Below the pieces are notes generated by a model. That model saw only the letters and a program-made list of their open reading frames with translations, ran no database searches and was not told the DNA's origin. From Vibrio harveyi NBRC 15634 = ATCC 14126 = KCTC 12724 (lineage in GTDB: Bacteria; Pseudomonadota; Gammaproteobacteria; Enterobacterales; Vibrionaceae): a DNA stretch of 48,788 nt. The translations under genes and the position numbers were made by a program. Shown piece after piece: positions 34,376-41,343 of this stretch (the first letter of the stretch is position 1; the number at the start of each line of letters is the position of its first letter). The stretch lies in contig NZ_BCUF01000045.1 of assembly GCF_001591145.1 (NCBI RefSeq), positions 1-48,788 on the forward strand, read 5' to 3'.

Positions 34376-34873
34376 TTACTCATTAAACACATCAATAATC
34401 GGAACGGCACAAGTTCCGTTGATGCAAATGTCCTTATATCCGTTATGACATCGATAGCAAGCTTCGACCCTTAATGATGGATGGCGATCTGATATGTCAT
34501 TGCCTCGTCGATCATAACTCCCATAAAGTGCCTCACCAGCCAGATGCTCGGTGACAAAAATAATGTCCTCCTCTTCGTAAATTGCGACAGCGGTTAGACC
34601 GTCGGAGTAAGGACCATGGTTTTTATAGGCTTCGACTTTGTGTCTAGGAACATAAATATTCAAGTTGGTACCTTTGCCTTGATTGGTCCAGTTGTACATT
34701 TTCACTGTTTCTTGAATGAAGGTTGGTGTACTTGGCGGCAAAACGACATTTCTTCCTGGTATAACACTTTGTTTTACCAGTACTAGTTGCTCAAAGTTGT
34801 TAGGGAAGCTCGCTAACGAGTTTCCGAAAGCAGAGCTTGAAAAAGCAAGCAAAACAAACAGCTTATATTCCAT
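34376..34873 (-). CDS. Periplasmic c-type haem protein, P460-like
   Basis: This secreted protein has 165 residues with a signal peptide (about 1-17, cut after AFG). Near the C terminus is one covalent haem motif, CYRCH at 139-143, followed by two more cysteines (150, 155) that may form a disulfide. The preceding sequence (LNIYVPRHKVEAYKNHGPYSDGL, split here for length, and AVAIYEEEDIIFVTEH) resembles cytochrome P460-type folds, which bind hydroxylamine or NO-related ligands; this resemblance is from memory and moderate. It is the first gene of an operon with a diguanylate cyclase, eight bases apart, suggesting a redox or gas sensor partner. AAGGGCGAG precedes the ATG. Confidence 0.75.
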   Translation of the reverse strand: MEYKLFVLLAFSSSAFGNSLASFPNNFEQLVLVKQSVIPGRNVVLPPSTPTFIQETVKMYNWTNQGKGTNLNIYVPRHKVEAYKNHGPYSDGLTAVAIYEEEDIIFVTEHLAGEALYGSYDRRGNDISDRHPSLRVEACYRCHNGYKDICINGTCAVPIIDVFNE

Positions 34874-35035
34874 AGCTCGCCCTTATTCATTAGTACTTAA
34901 GTTATAGAGTAGTAGATAAAAATTGGTTTTGATGGGTTAAAAACTGAGACACATCAATACAAAATTCTGTGAACTCCTCACTCGAATTGAGTAGAAAAAC
35001 AACTAGAATAAAAGCTCAAAACAAAAGGACTTGTT

Positions 35036-36229
35036 ATGTTAAAACACCTGCTTTATCGCGGTTATACCAATGGTTTGAAAGCCGCCGCCTATGTACTCCC
35101 ACTCCCTAAACCGACATTATTCTCTGGTGCTGGCAGCCTCCATGAATTGACGGAGGCGATTGCTGATCTTGGTTTTAAAAAGTTGCTTCTTGTGACTGAT
35201 GGCGGCTTAGTAAAAATTGGTATGGCGGAGCAGGTAACAGAAAGCGCGAAAGCCAGAGGTTTAGACGTTGTGCTGTTTTCTGAAGTAAAACCAGATCCCA
35301 CATACGATCAAGTAGAGACTGGATTAACGATGTATTTCGACTCAGGATGTGACGCGATTTTAGCGCTTGGCGGTGGTTCTGCCATGGATTGTGCCAAAGT
35401 TATCGCAGCCCGGGTGACAAACAGGAAATCCATTAAGAAGCTTGCTGGTTTGTTTCGCGTGTGGAGAACTCCTGCGCCTTTATTTGTGATTCCGACAACG
35501 TCTGGTACTGGATCTGAGGTGACGATTGCCGCTGTTGTTTCTGAACCAGACACCCACCACAAAACCCCATTAATGGATCCGAAATTGGTGCCTTTAATGG
35601 CCGCATTGGATGCGAATTTACTGGTTGGTTTACCAGCAAAGATAACGGCTGATACGGGTATTGATGCGTTGACACACGCGGTAGAAGCTTTCATTTCCCG
35701 TAATGCGACGGTTGATACTAAAGCCTATTCGATTGCGGCTATTAAACTTATCTTCAAGTACTTACCTCAAGCCGTAGAAGACGGGAGTAATATTGAGGCT
35801 CGAAACAAAATGGCAATGGCGTCTTACTATGCTGGGTTAGCCTTCACCAAAGCGAGTCTTGGTTACGTTCACGCATTCGCGCATAACTTGGGTGCCAAGT
35901 ATGGCATACCTCACGGAATGGCGAATGGTCTTGCTTTGCTCCCTGTCCTTCGATTTTCTTTCTCTGAGATTGAGCCACAACTGACAACCCTAAGTGAAGC
36001 CTTGAGCAGAACGCAAGGTGAGGATAGAGCGAGTGCACAAGATTTCATTCATAGGCTAGAAGATTTGTATAACGCAATTGGTATCGAACAAACATCGCCA
36101 CTGTTGCAATCCTCTGATACTGGAGAGTTAGTGAGTTTGATCCTTAAAGAAGCGCACTGGAATTATCCTGTTCCTAAATTTATGAATGAAGAGGAGTGCG
36201 CCCAATTGCTTGCAGAAATTAGAGTTTAG
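35036..36229 (+). CDS. Iron-containing alcohol dehydrogenase (group III)
   Basis: This NAD(P)-dependent, iron-activated alcohol dehydrogenase has 397 residues. The nucleotide-binding GGGSAMD is at 112-118, PTTSGTGSE at 153-161, and the four metal ligands are D210, H214, H279 and H293, spaced as in FucO. The substrate is probably a primary alcohol or aldehyde; butanol dehydrogenase-like and 1,3-propanediol-type enzymes share this layout. It is apparently monocistronic, and the following 170 bases carry the control region of tyrP. No terminator is evident, only a weak GATCTT/AAGATC hairpin. Confidence 0.93.
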   Translation: MLKHLLYRGYTNGLKAAAYVLPLPKPTLFSGAGSLHELTEAIADLGFKKLLLVTDGGLVKIGMAEQVTESAKARGLDVVLFSEVKPDPTYDQVETGLTMYFDSGCDAILALGGGSAMDCAKVIAARVTNRKSIKKLAGLFRVWRTPAPLFVIPTTSGTGSEVTIAAVVSEPDTHHKTPLMDPKLVPLMAALDANLLVGLPAKITADTGIDALTHAVEAFISRNATVDTKAYSIAAIKLIFKYLPQAVEDGSNIEARNKMAMASYYAGLAFTKASLGYVHAFAHNLGAKYGIPHGMANGLALLPVLRFSFSEIEPQLTTLSEALSRTQGEDRASAQDFIHRLEDLYNAIGIEQTSPLLQSSDTGELVSLILKEAHWNYPVPKFMNEEECAQLLAEIRV

Positions 36230-36236
36230 AAAGTCA

Positions 36237-36254
36237 TGTACACTTAAGTTTACG
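36237..36254. promoter_or_regulatory. Upstream TYR box (TyrR site)
   Basis: TGTACACTTAAGTTTACG matches the TyrR consensus TGTAAAnnnnnnTTTACA at 10 of 12 positions. It lies just after the alcohol dehydrogenase stop and about 150 bases upstream of tyrP. Confidence 0.5.
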
Positions 36255-36384
36255 TGTGTGGATTTTTATCCTTACACTTTGCTTGATCTTATTAGAAAGA
36301 TCCTACAGAATCGTCATCATTCCAAATATGGTGTTAGGTTTGGTATGCCGTTGCCCGATCTGATGCTGATAAATCTTATATAGC

Positions 36385-36402
36385 TGTAAAGATAAATATA
36401 CA
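36385..36402. promoter_or_regulatory. TYR box abutting the tyrP start codon
   Basis: TGTAAAGATAAATATACA matches TGTAAAnnnnnnTTTACA at 11 of 12 positions and ends exactly at the base before the ATG of tyrP. A possible promoter (TTGCCC at 36351, TCTTAT at 36374) lies just upstream, so TyrR bound here would block transcription. The box occupies the place of a Shine-Dalgarno sequence, which is absent. Confidence 0.65.
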
Positions 36403-37608
36403 ATGAGTCGATCTAAAGTGTTTGGTAGCACCCTGATTATTGCTGGGACTACGATTGGTGCTGGCATGCTGGCGCTTCCTCTTGCCTCTGCTGGCATTGG
36501 TTTTTCTACCTCTTTAATTATTATGCTGGGGTTATGGGCGTTAATGGCGTTTACTGCGTTGTTGATGCTGGAGCTTCACCAATATGCGGACAGCAGTGCA
36601 ACTCTTCATACTCTAGCGAAACAAATTCTTGGTCAGAAGGGCAAATGGGTTGCAAGTTTTGCCATGCTCTTCTTGTTCTACTCATTGTGTGCTGCTTACA
36701 TTGCGGGTGGTGGTGCTCAGTTTGGTGACCGTTTGACAGAGTGGTTTGGTCTGGATATTTCTGGCTCGACTTCAACCATCATCTTTACCCTTATCGTGAC
36801 CATGGTTGTGACAGTGGGCACTGGCACTGTAGACAAAGTAAACCGCGTGCTGTTTGGTCTTAAAATGGTGACCATGATTGCAGTCTTGTCATTTCTTGCG
36901 CCAAACGTGACCGAATCTTACTTGCTAAGTATGCCAATAGAGCAAGGGCTTGTCGTTGCCGCTATTCCAGTAATCTTTACCTCTTTTGGTTTCCACGGCA
37001 GTATCCCGGCTATTGTTAACTACCTCGACGGTGACACGTCGTCTCTGCGTAAAGCGATCATCGTTGGCTCTACAATTCCGCTCGTGATCTACATTTTCTG
37101 GCAAATTGTAACGCTTGGTGTAGTAAGCCAAGATACCTTGATTGAAAACGGTGGTTTGAGCGCATTGATTGGTCAACTGTCGCAAACTGTTCACCAGTCA
37201 AATCTTGGTAGTGTGGTAGGCGTATTTGCTGACCTTGCACTTCTGACGTCTTTCCTAGGTGTGAGTTTGGGTCTGTTTGAATTCTTGGGTGACACGATCA
37301 AAGGCGACAGTGAAAAGCCAAACCGTTTGGTTGCAGCAGTGATCACATTTACACCACCACTAGGCTTTGCATTGTTTTACCCGCAAGGTTTCATCATGGC
37401 GCTAGGTTATGCTGCAATCGCTTTAGCTATTCTTGCTATCTTCCTACCGCTAGTGATGGTGGTAAAGGTGCGTCGCTCTGATGAGTTTACGGGTGAATAC
37501 CGTGTGGCAGGTGGACAAGGAGCACTATTAGTAACAGGTATCGCTGGTACTGGTATTGTGATGGCGCAGCTACTCATTACTTTGGGTGTTCTTCCTGCGT
37601 TGGGTTAA
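36403..37608 (+). CDS. tyrP: Tyrosine-specific transporter TyrP
   Basis: This proton-coupled aromatic amino acid importer of the HAAAP family has 401 residues and about 11 membrane helices. It closely follows E. coli TyrP (403) through AGTTIGAGMLALPLA, LWALMAFTALLMLE, IPVIFTSFGFHGSIPAIVNYLDGD, IPLVIYIFWQ and the C-terminal YRVAGG. Mtr and TnaB are the alternatives; the closeness to TyrP and the TYR boxes favour tyrosine. No ribosome site is visible because a TyrR box abuts the ATG, so translation initiation may be inefficient or unusual. A strong terminator follows. Confidence 0.9.
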   Translation: MSRSKVFGSTLIIAGTTIGAGMLALPLASAGIGFSTSLIIMLGLWALMAFTALLMLELHQYADSSATLHTLAKQILGQKGKWVASFAMLFLFYSLCAAYIAGGGAQFGDRLTEWFGLDISGSTSTIIFTLIVTMVVTVGTGTVDKVNRVLFGLKMVTMIAVLSFLAPNVTESYLLSMPIEQGLVVAAIPVIFTSFGFHGSIPAIVNYLDGDTSSLRKAIIVGSTIPLVIYIFWQIVTLGVVSQDTLIENGGLSALIGQLSQTVHQSNLGSVVGVFADLALLTSFLGVSLGLFEFLGDTIKGDSEKPNRLVAAVITFTPPLGFALFYPQGFIMALGYAAIALAILAIFLPLVMVVKVRRSDEFTGEYRVAGGQGALLVTGIAGTGIVMAQLLITLGVLPALG

Positions 37609-37653
37609 TCACCAAACGGATTGATATCGGAAAACTCAATTTGCATAAAACAG

Positions 37654-37684
37654 CCAGTGCTCAAAATAGCACTGGTTTTTTTTG
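37654..37684 (+). terminator. Rho-independent terminator after tyrP
   Basis: CCAGTGCT pairs with AGCACTGG across a 6-nt loop and runs into nine T. Confidence 0.96.
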
Positions 37685-37867
37685 ATCTGGATTAAATTAC
37701 CGTAGAATTTTCGGTGAAAAGATTGGCGAAAAACTGTTTTTATTTCGTACACTTAAGTTGTGGTATGTCGATAATTTAGGTGGAGAAAAGCCGCTCTAAT
37801 CACATCAAATACGCTGACTTTCATGAGCCTTTTCTTCTGGTTTCTCTACTTGGTGTGGAGGTGAAGT

Positions 37868-38992
37868 ATGGCGCACCGGAGTTTTTACCCGTTTGCAAAA
37901 CCGCTCAATGAGCAAATGCAAACGTTGAAGAATAGGATGCAGGCACATTTACCGTGTGTCGATAGGGTGTCTTTTGCTAAGTATCACCCTAAACAAGGCA
38001 TGCTTAAATCTTTTGCCGAAAGTGAGTTCGACACTTGGTGTTTGGCTCATCACGAAGCGCCACTTCGAAAACTGCACAACCTGAGCATTGCTGCAGACAA
38101 TGCCACCCCTCGTCTTGTTAACGATCTTTACGACATCAACCACTGTCCACGTATTCAAACCTTGTTGAAACAAGGCTACCACTCGTCTGTCGCTATTCCT
38201 TGTTATGACCGTCAAACTTTTACTGGGTTTGTGTTTCTCAATTCGATTCAACCCAATGCGTTTAGCGTCGAGGCTTTAAATGGGCTAAGACCCTATTTTG
38301 AGATGGTGCAATTTGCCGTTGAATCTGAAGACCACGTTGTCAATGCGATTGAAATCTTGGCAGAAAGAATGCAGTGCTTGATGCCAGGGTATTCGCCGGA
38401 AGTTTACTCGCACACTAAGCGTATTGGTATGTACGCCCAATTAATTGCGACAGAGCTTGCCGATGCTTATCAATTTAGTGATGAAGTTGTCGAGCAAATT
38501 GGAATGTTCACTCGTTATCATGCTTTGAGTGAAATAAAACTCCCTGCTGATGTGGTATGTAATCGCCGATGTGTGAATGCAGAGCAAGAAGCGCTGCTAT
38601 CTGAGCATATTGAACAATGTGTTGAGTCAGCAGATAACATTGTGGCGAGAATTGGTAATCCAGTTCATCCGAGTGTCACTTTATTTCAGCAAATTACGTC
38701 TTACCAATATGAAAACCTCGATGGGTCTGGCTATCCGCATGGGTTAGATCGTTCAGGGATTCCTATCGCCGCTCAAATCGCGGCAGTTGCTAATGTGTTT
38801 GATGTCATGACCACCCATCATCCATATCGTCAAGCGTGGTCAATCCCGTATGCCTTGTTAGAGCTTGAAAAACGCGTTTACCAAGGCTTGTTATCCCGAG
38901 AATGCGTGAATGCTTTGCGCGAACATCAAGGCTACTTAAAACAAATTATTCATAAGTACCCAGAGCATTATGCTGGTATGGGGTTAATGTGA
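37868..38992 (+). CDS. GAF-like plus degenerate HD-GYP protein
   Basis: This soluble protein has 374 residues. The N-terminal half (about 15-150) looks like a GAF domain (VAIPCYDRQTFTGFVFLNS). The C-terminal half is an HD-GYP domain that keeps the overall pattern, including LDGSGYP (284-290) and AAVANVFDVMTT, but has lost catalytic residues: the HDxGK motif reads HALSE (218-222, metal-binding Asp gone) and the HHE motif reads QYE (280-282). It is therefore probably a signal receptor or scaffold, not an active phosphodiesterase. It has an excellent ribosome site (GGAGGTGA). It is followed by the SOS-controlled small gene, which has its own promoter. Confidence 0.85.
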   Translation: MAHRSFYPFAKPLNEQMQTLKNRMQAHLPCVDRVSFAKYHPKQGMLKSFAESEFDTWCLAHHEAPLRKLHNLSIAADNATPRLVNDLYDINHCPRIQTLLKQGYHSSVAIPCYDRQTFTGFVFLNSIQPNAFSVEALNGLRPYFEMVQFAVESEDHVVNAIEILAERMQCLMPGYSPEVYSHTKRIGMYAQLIATELADAYQFSDEVVEQIGMFTRYHALSEIKLPADVVCNRRCVNAEQEALLSEHIEQCVESADNIVARIGNPVHPSVTLFQQITSYQYENLDGSGYPHGLDRSGIPIAAQIAAVANVFDVMTTHHPYRQAWSIPYALLELEKRVYQGLLSRECVNALREHQGYLKQIIHKYPEHYAGMGLM

Positions 38993-39027
38993 AAGTAGAG
39001 GAGCAAACCATGAAGGGAATCAAAATA

Positions 39028-39072
39028 TTGACTAGGAGGTCGGAATAAATAATACTGTATATGTATACAGTA
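39028..39072 (+). promoter_or_regulatory. SOS promoter with LexA box
   Basis: A -35 TTGACT (39028-39033) and -10 AATACT (39051-39056) are 17 bases apart. Overlapping the -10 is TACTGTATATGTATACAGTA (39053-39072), a perfect 9-2-9 inverted repeat that contains CTGT-N8-ACAG and matches the E. coli LexA consensus. The start codon of the next gene lies 20 bases after the box, with GGAGGTGA between them. Confidence 0.88.
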
Positions 39073-39091
39073 ACTCGTTTGGAGGTGAAGT

Positions 39092-39307
39092 ATGTTGTGG
39101 GAAACCCTAGAAAGAGTAAACCGCTTACGCCAACAAGCACTTGCGAATGCTGAATTCGTAGAGTCGGCAAAGGAACATGAAGAAGCTTTGCATGACCAAG
39201 AGTATCACTACCAACCAAGAAAGCGTTCAGCCAAAGACAAACAAGGTAAGAAGTCGCTGGCCGATATCTATAAAGAAGTAGAGTTTGGCGCTGACGCTCG
39301 TCATTAA
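39092..39307 (+). CDS. SOS-regulated small protein of unknown function
   Basis: I do not recognise a family. The protein has 71 residues, is highly charged and predicted helical at both ends (LWETLERVNRLRQQALANAE at the start, SLADIYKEVEFG at the end), with a basic middle (PRKRSAKDKQGKK). There is no signal or membrane segment, so it is unlike the membrane SOS toxins TisB or DinQ. A consensus LexA box with a proper promoter and an excellent ribosome site shows that it should be induced by DNA damage. It could be a division inhibitor, a DNA-repair accessory factor or a RecA modulator; none is shown by the sequence. Confidence 0.8.
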   Translation: MLWETLERVNRLRQQALANAEFVESAKEHEEALHDQEYHYQPRKRSAKDKQGKKSLADIYKEVEFGADARH

Positions 39308-39519
39308 CTGGTTCAACAACGCTGCGGCTCTCATCCAACTTTTCTTATCGTCGCAGCTTAACTTATTCCTTGAGCGAGCATTGCGAATGGCGATGCTCGC
39401 CGCCGATAGTCCTCATTTCCAATCCCTATTTCATTTCGTTTTAAATTGCTTTTCCCCTTGCTTCTGACGTGCTTTTTGTAGCGAGAATGTGCTCCCAATA
39501 AGATTTATAAAATTATTTA
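39308..39519. other. Intergenic region with hairpins
   Basis: This is part of a 374-base gap before fhuC. A perfect 8-bp stem GCGAGCAT / ATGCTCGC with an 11-nt loop lies at 39374-39400, and GCTGCG/CGCAGC brackets a wider loop just before it. No T tract follows, so terminator function is doubtful. No gene is supported. Confidence 0.4.
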
Positions 39520-39521
39520 TT

Positions 39522-39566
39522 AATGATAATGACAATGGTTTGCATTTGTATCTTTGCTGTTATATA
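39522..39566 (+). promoter_or_regulatory. Fur box and promoter of the fhu operon
   Basis: AATGATAATGACAATGGTT (39522-39540) matches about 14 of 18 positions of the Vibrio-type Fur consensus. It overlaps a -35 TTTGCA (39539-39544) that is 16 bases from a -10 TATATA (39561-39566). Iron-bound Fur would shut off fhuCDB, leaving a leader of about 110 bases before the start codon at 39682. Confidence 0.75.
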
Positions 39567-39681
39567 AAGCCAAGCTTATTAATCGTTTTGTTGAATAAAA
39601 TTATAAAACGTAACGGGAAGGTAGACGGCAAAGCGAAGTTTCACCAGCCCCGAGACGTAAATAGGATTAGGTGAAGTAGGG

Positions 39682-40446
39682 ATGTTAGAAGCCAAAGCAC
39701 TCCAATTCGATATTGACGGTAAGTCTTTGTTGAAAGCATTTGATTTGACGTTTGAAACTGGAAAAACGTACGCGCTTGTCGGACACAATGGTTCTGGCAA
39801 ATCCACACTTCTCAAGCTGCTCGCTCAGCAACAACCATACAGTGATGGCGATATTTTGCTGCATGGTGACAACATCAACCGTTTATCGGCAAAGAAATTC
39901 GCCCAGCACATCGCTTACCTTCCTCAGCACTTACCCATGACCGACAGCATTCTCGGTCGAGATTTAGTGAGCTTTGGTCGTTACCCTTGGCATGGTTTAT
40001 TAGGACGGTTGAGTACAAAAGATAAAACCATCGTGGAAGAGGCGATGGAAATGACAGGAACATCCAAATATGCCGATCGCCTTGTTGACACGCTTTCGGG
40101 TGGTGAGCGCCAACGAGTGTGGCTTGCGATGTTACTCGCACAGAAAACCGAATACCTGTTGCTTGATGAGCCCTTGTCTGCGCTCGATATTAGTCATCAG
40201 GTCGATATGCTTTCTTTGATCTCTAAACTTAGTAAGGACCTAGGTTTAGGGGTCATCATCGTATTGCATGACATTAACTTAGCTGCACGCTTTTGTGATG
40301 AGATTGTCGCACTGCACCAAGGCGACTTGATAGCGCAAGGTGACGTTCAACAAGTATTTACCGAGCCTAAGTTACGACAAATCTATGGCATTGAAATGCG
40401 TATTTCTGACCATCCTGCTGGGTATCCAGTAGCGATGCCAAGCTAA
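39682..40446 (+). CDS. fhuC: FhuC, ferric hydroxamate ABC transporter ATPase
   Basis: This is the cytoplasmic ATPase that powers import of ferric hydroxamate siderophores such as ferrichrome. The 254 residues hold Walker A GHNGSGKST (34-42), signature LSGGERQ (138-144), Walker B YLLLDEP (158-164) with the D-loop SALD, and the switch His in VLHDINLAA. The FecE/FhuC family is clear, and the FhuC label follows from the double-length permease downstream. It is the first gene of a Fur-controlled operon; the next gene begins 12 bases after its stop. AGGTGA precedes the ATG. Confidence 0.92.
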   Translation: MLEAKALQFDIDGKSLLKAFDLTFETGKTYALVGHNGSGKSTLLKLLAQQQPYSDGDILLHGDNINRLSAKKFAQHIAYLPQHLPMTDSILGRDLVSFGRYPWHGLLGRLSTKDKTIVEEAMEMTGTSKYADRLVDTLSGGERQRVWLAMLLAQKTEYLLLDEPLSALDISHQVDMLSLISKLSKDLGLGVIIVLHDINLAARFCDEIVALHQGDLIAQGDVQQVFTEPKLRQIYGIEMRISDHPAGYPVAMPS

Positions 40447-40458
40447 GTGGGGTCAACA

Positions 40459-41343
40459 ATGGATTGTAAGCCGCTTATTTCATTGCTGAAGCGACTTGTT
40501 TGGACGACAAGTCTTGCTTTTCCTCTGTTTGCTCATGCAGTTGATAAGACGCCATCACCACGAGTGATGTCGGTGGATTGGACACAGACCGAAACCATGC
40601 TTGCACTCGGTGTTGTTCCGGTTGGCGTCGCACAAGGGCAAGATTATGACGCATGGGTGAAAGCCCCAATATTACCAAAACAAACAAAAGATGTGGGTTT
40701 AAGAACGCAACCCAACATTGAGCGTATCTACGAGCTCAAACCCGACCGTATTTTTATTGCCCCTTATTTTTCTGCGATGGAAAGCCGATTAGCGGAAATT
40801 GCGCCTGTTACAACGATAGATCTTTACGGGCAGGGAATCACGGATTGGTCGGTATTGACTCAATTCACTCGTACTTTCGGCAAAGAATTGGGACGAGAGG
40901 TAGAAGCAGAAACGTTTATTGAACAGTCAGAGGCACAGCTTGCCTCACTCAAAGAAAAAGTCGACCAAAATTCAGCGCCATTATTAATGGTCCAGTTTAT
41001 GGACACTAAACACGTGCGTGTCTTTGGCGAGAACAGTTTGTATTCACAAGCAATAAACCAGCTTGGTCTCTCTAATGCGTGGACGGAAAAAACCAATAGC
41101 TGGGGTTTTAGTATGGTCGGTATCGACAAACTCGCGGGAATAAAAGCGCAGATCGTTATTGTGGATCCGCTTCCTCATGGTGGAGAGCAACAGTTGGCAC
41201 AAGACCAATTTTGGCAATATATCGTAGAACAATCAGGTCACCCTGTTATGCGCGTTGATCCTGTTTGGAGCTTTGGTGCCATGCCCTCTGCGGTTCGCTT
41301 TGCTCATTTAGTCGCTGCGGCAAAAGAGAAGGAGCACTTCTAA
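40459..41343 (+). CDS. fhuD: FhuD, periplasmic hydroxamate siderophore-binding protein
   Basis: This is the periplasmic binding protein that delivers ferric hydroxamates to FhuBC. From the ATG at 40459 it has 294 residues with a signal peptide (about 1-27, cut after FAHA). The TroA/FhuD fold shows in VMSVDWTQTETMLALGVVPVGVA, LKPDRIFIAP and IKAQIVIVDPL. The frame opens at a GTG (40447), but GGGGT before the ATG and the proper signal peptide favour the later start. Its stop codon overlaps the fhuB start by one base, showing translational coupling. Confidence 0.9.
   Translation: MDCKPLISLLKRLVWTTSLAFPLFAHAVDKTPSPRVMSVDWTQTETMLALGVVPVGVAQGQDYDAWVKAPILPKQTKDVGLRTQPNIERIYELKPDRIFIAPYFSAMESRLAEIAPVTTIDLYGQGITDWSVLTQFTRTFGKELGREVEAETFIEQSEAQLASLKEKVDQNSAPLLMVQFMDTKHVRVFGENSLYSQAINQLGLSNAWTEKTNSWGFSMVGIDKLAGIKAQIVIVDPLPHGGEQQLAQDQFWQYIVEQSGHPVMRVDPVWSFGAMPSAVRFAHLVAAAKEKEHF

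Noticed and set aside
39010..39048. Twelve-codon frame with a GAGGAG site upstream of the SOS gene
   Set aside because: It overlaps the -35 of the SOS promoter and is too short to support; more likely chance.
41265..41342. Longer N terminus for FhuB starting within fhuD
   Set aside because: The extension is cysteine-rich out-of-frame fhuD sequence; the coupled ATG at 41343 gives the correct length and membrane N terminus.
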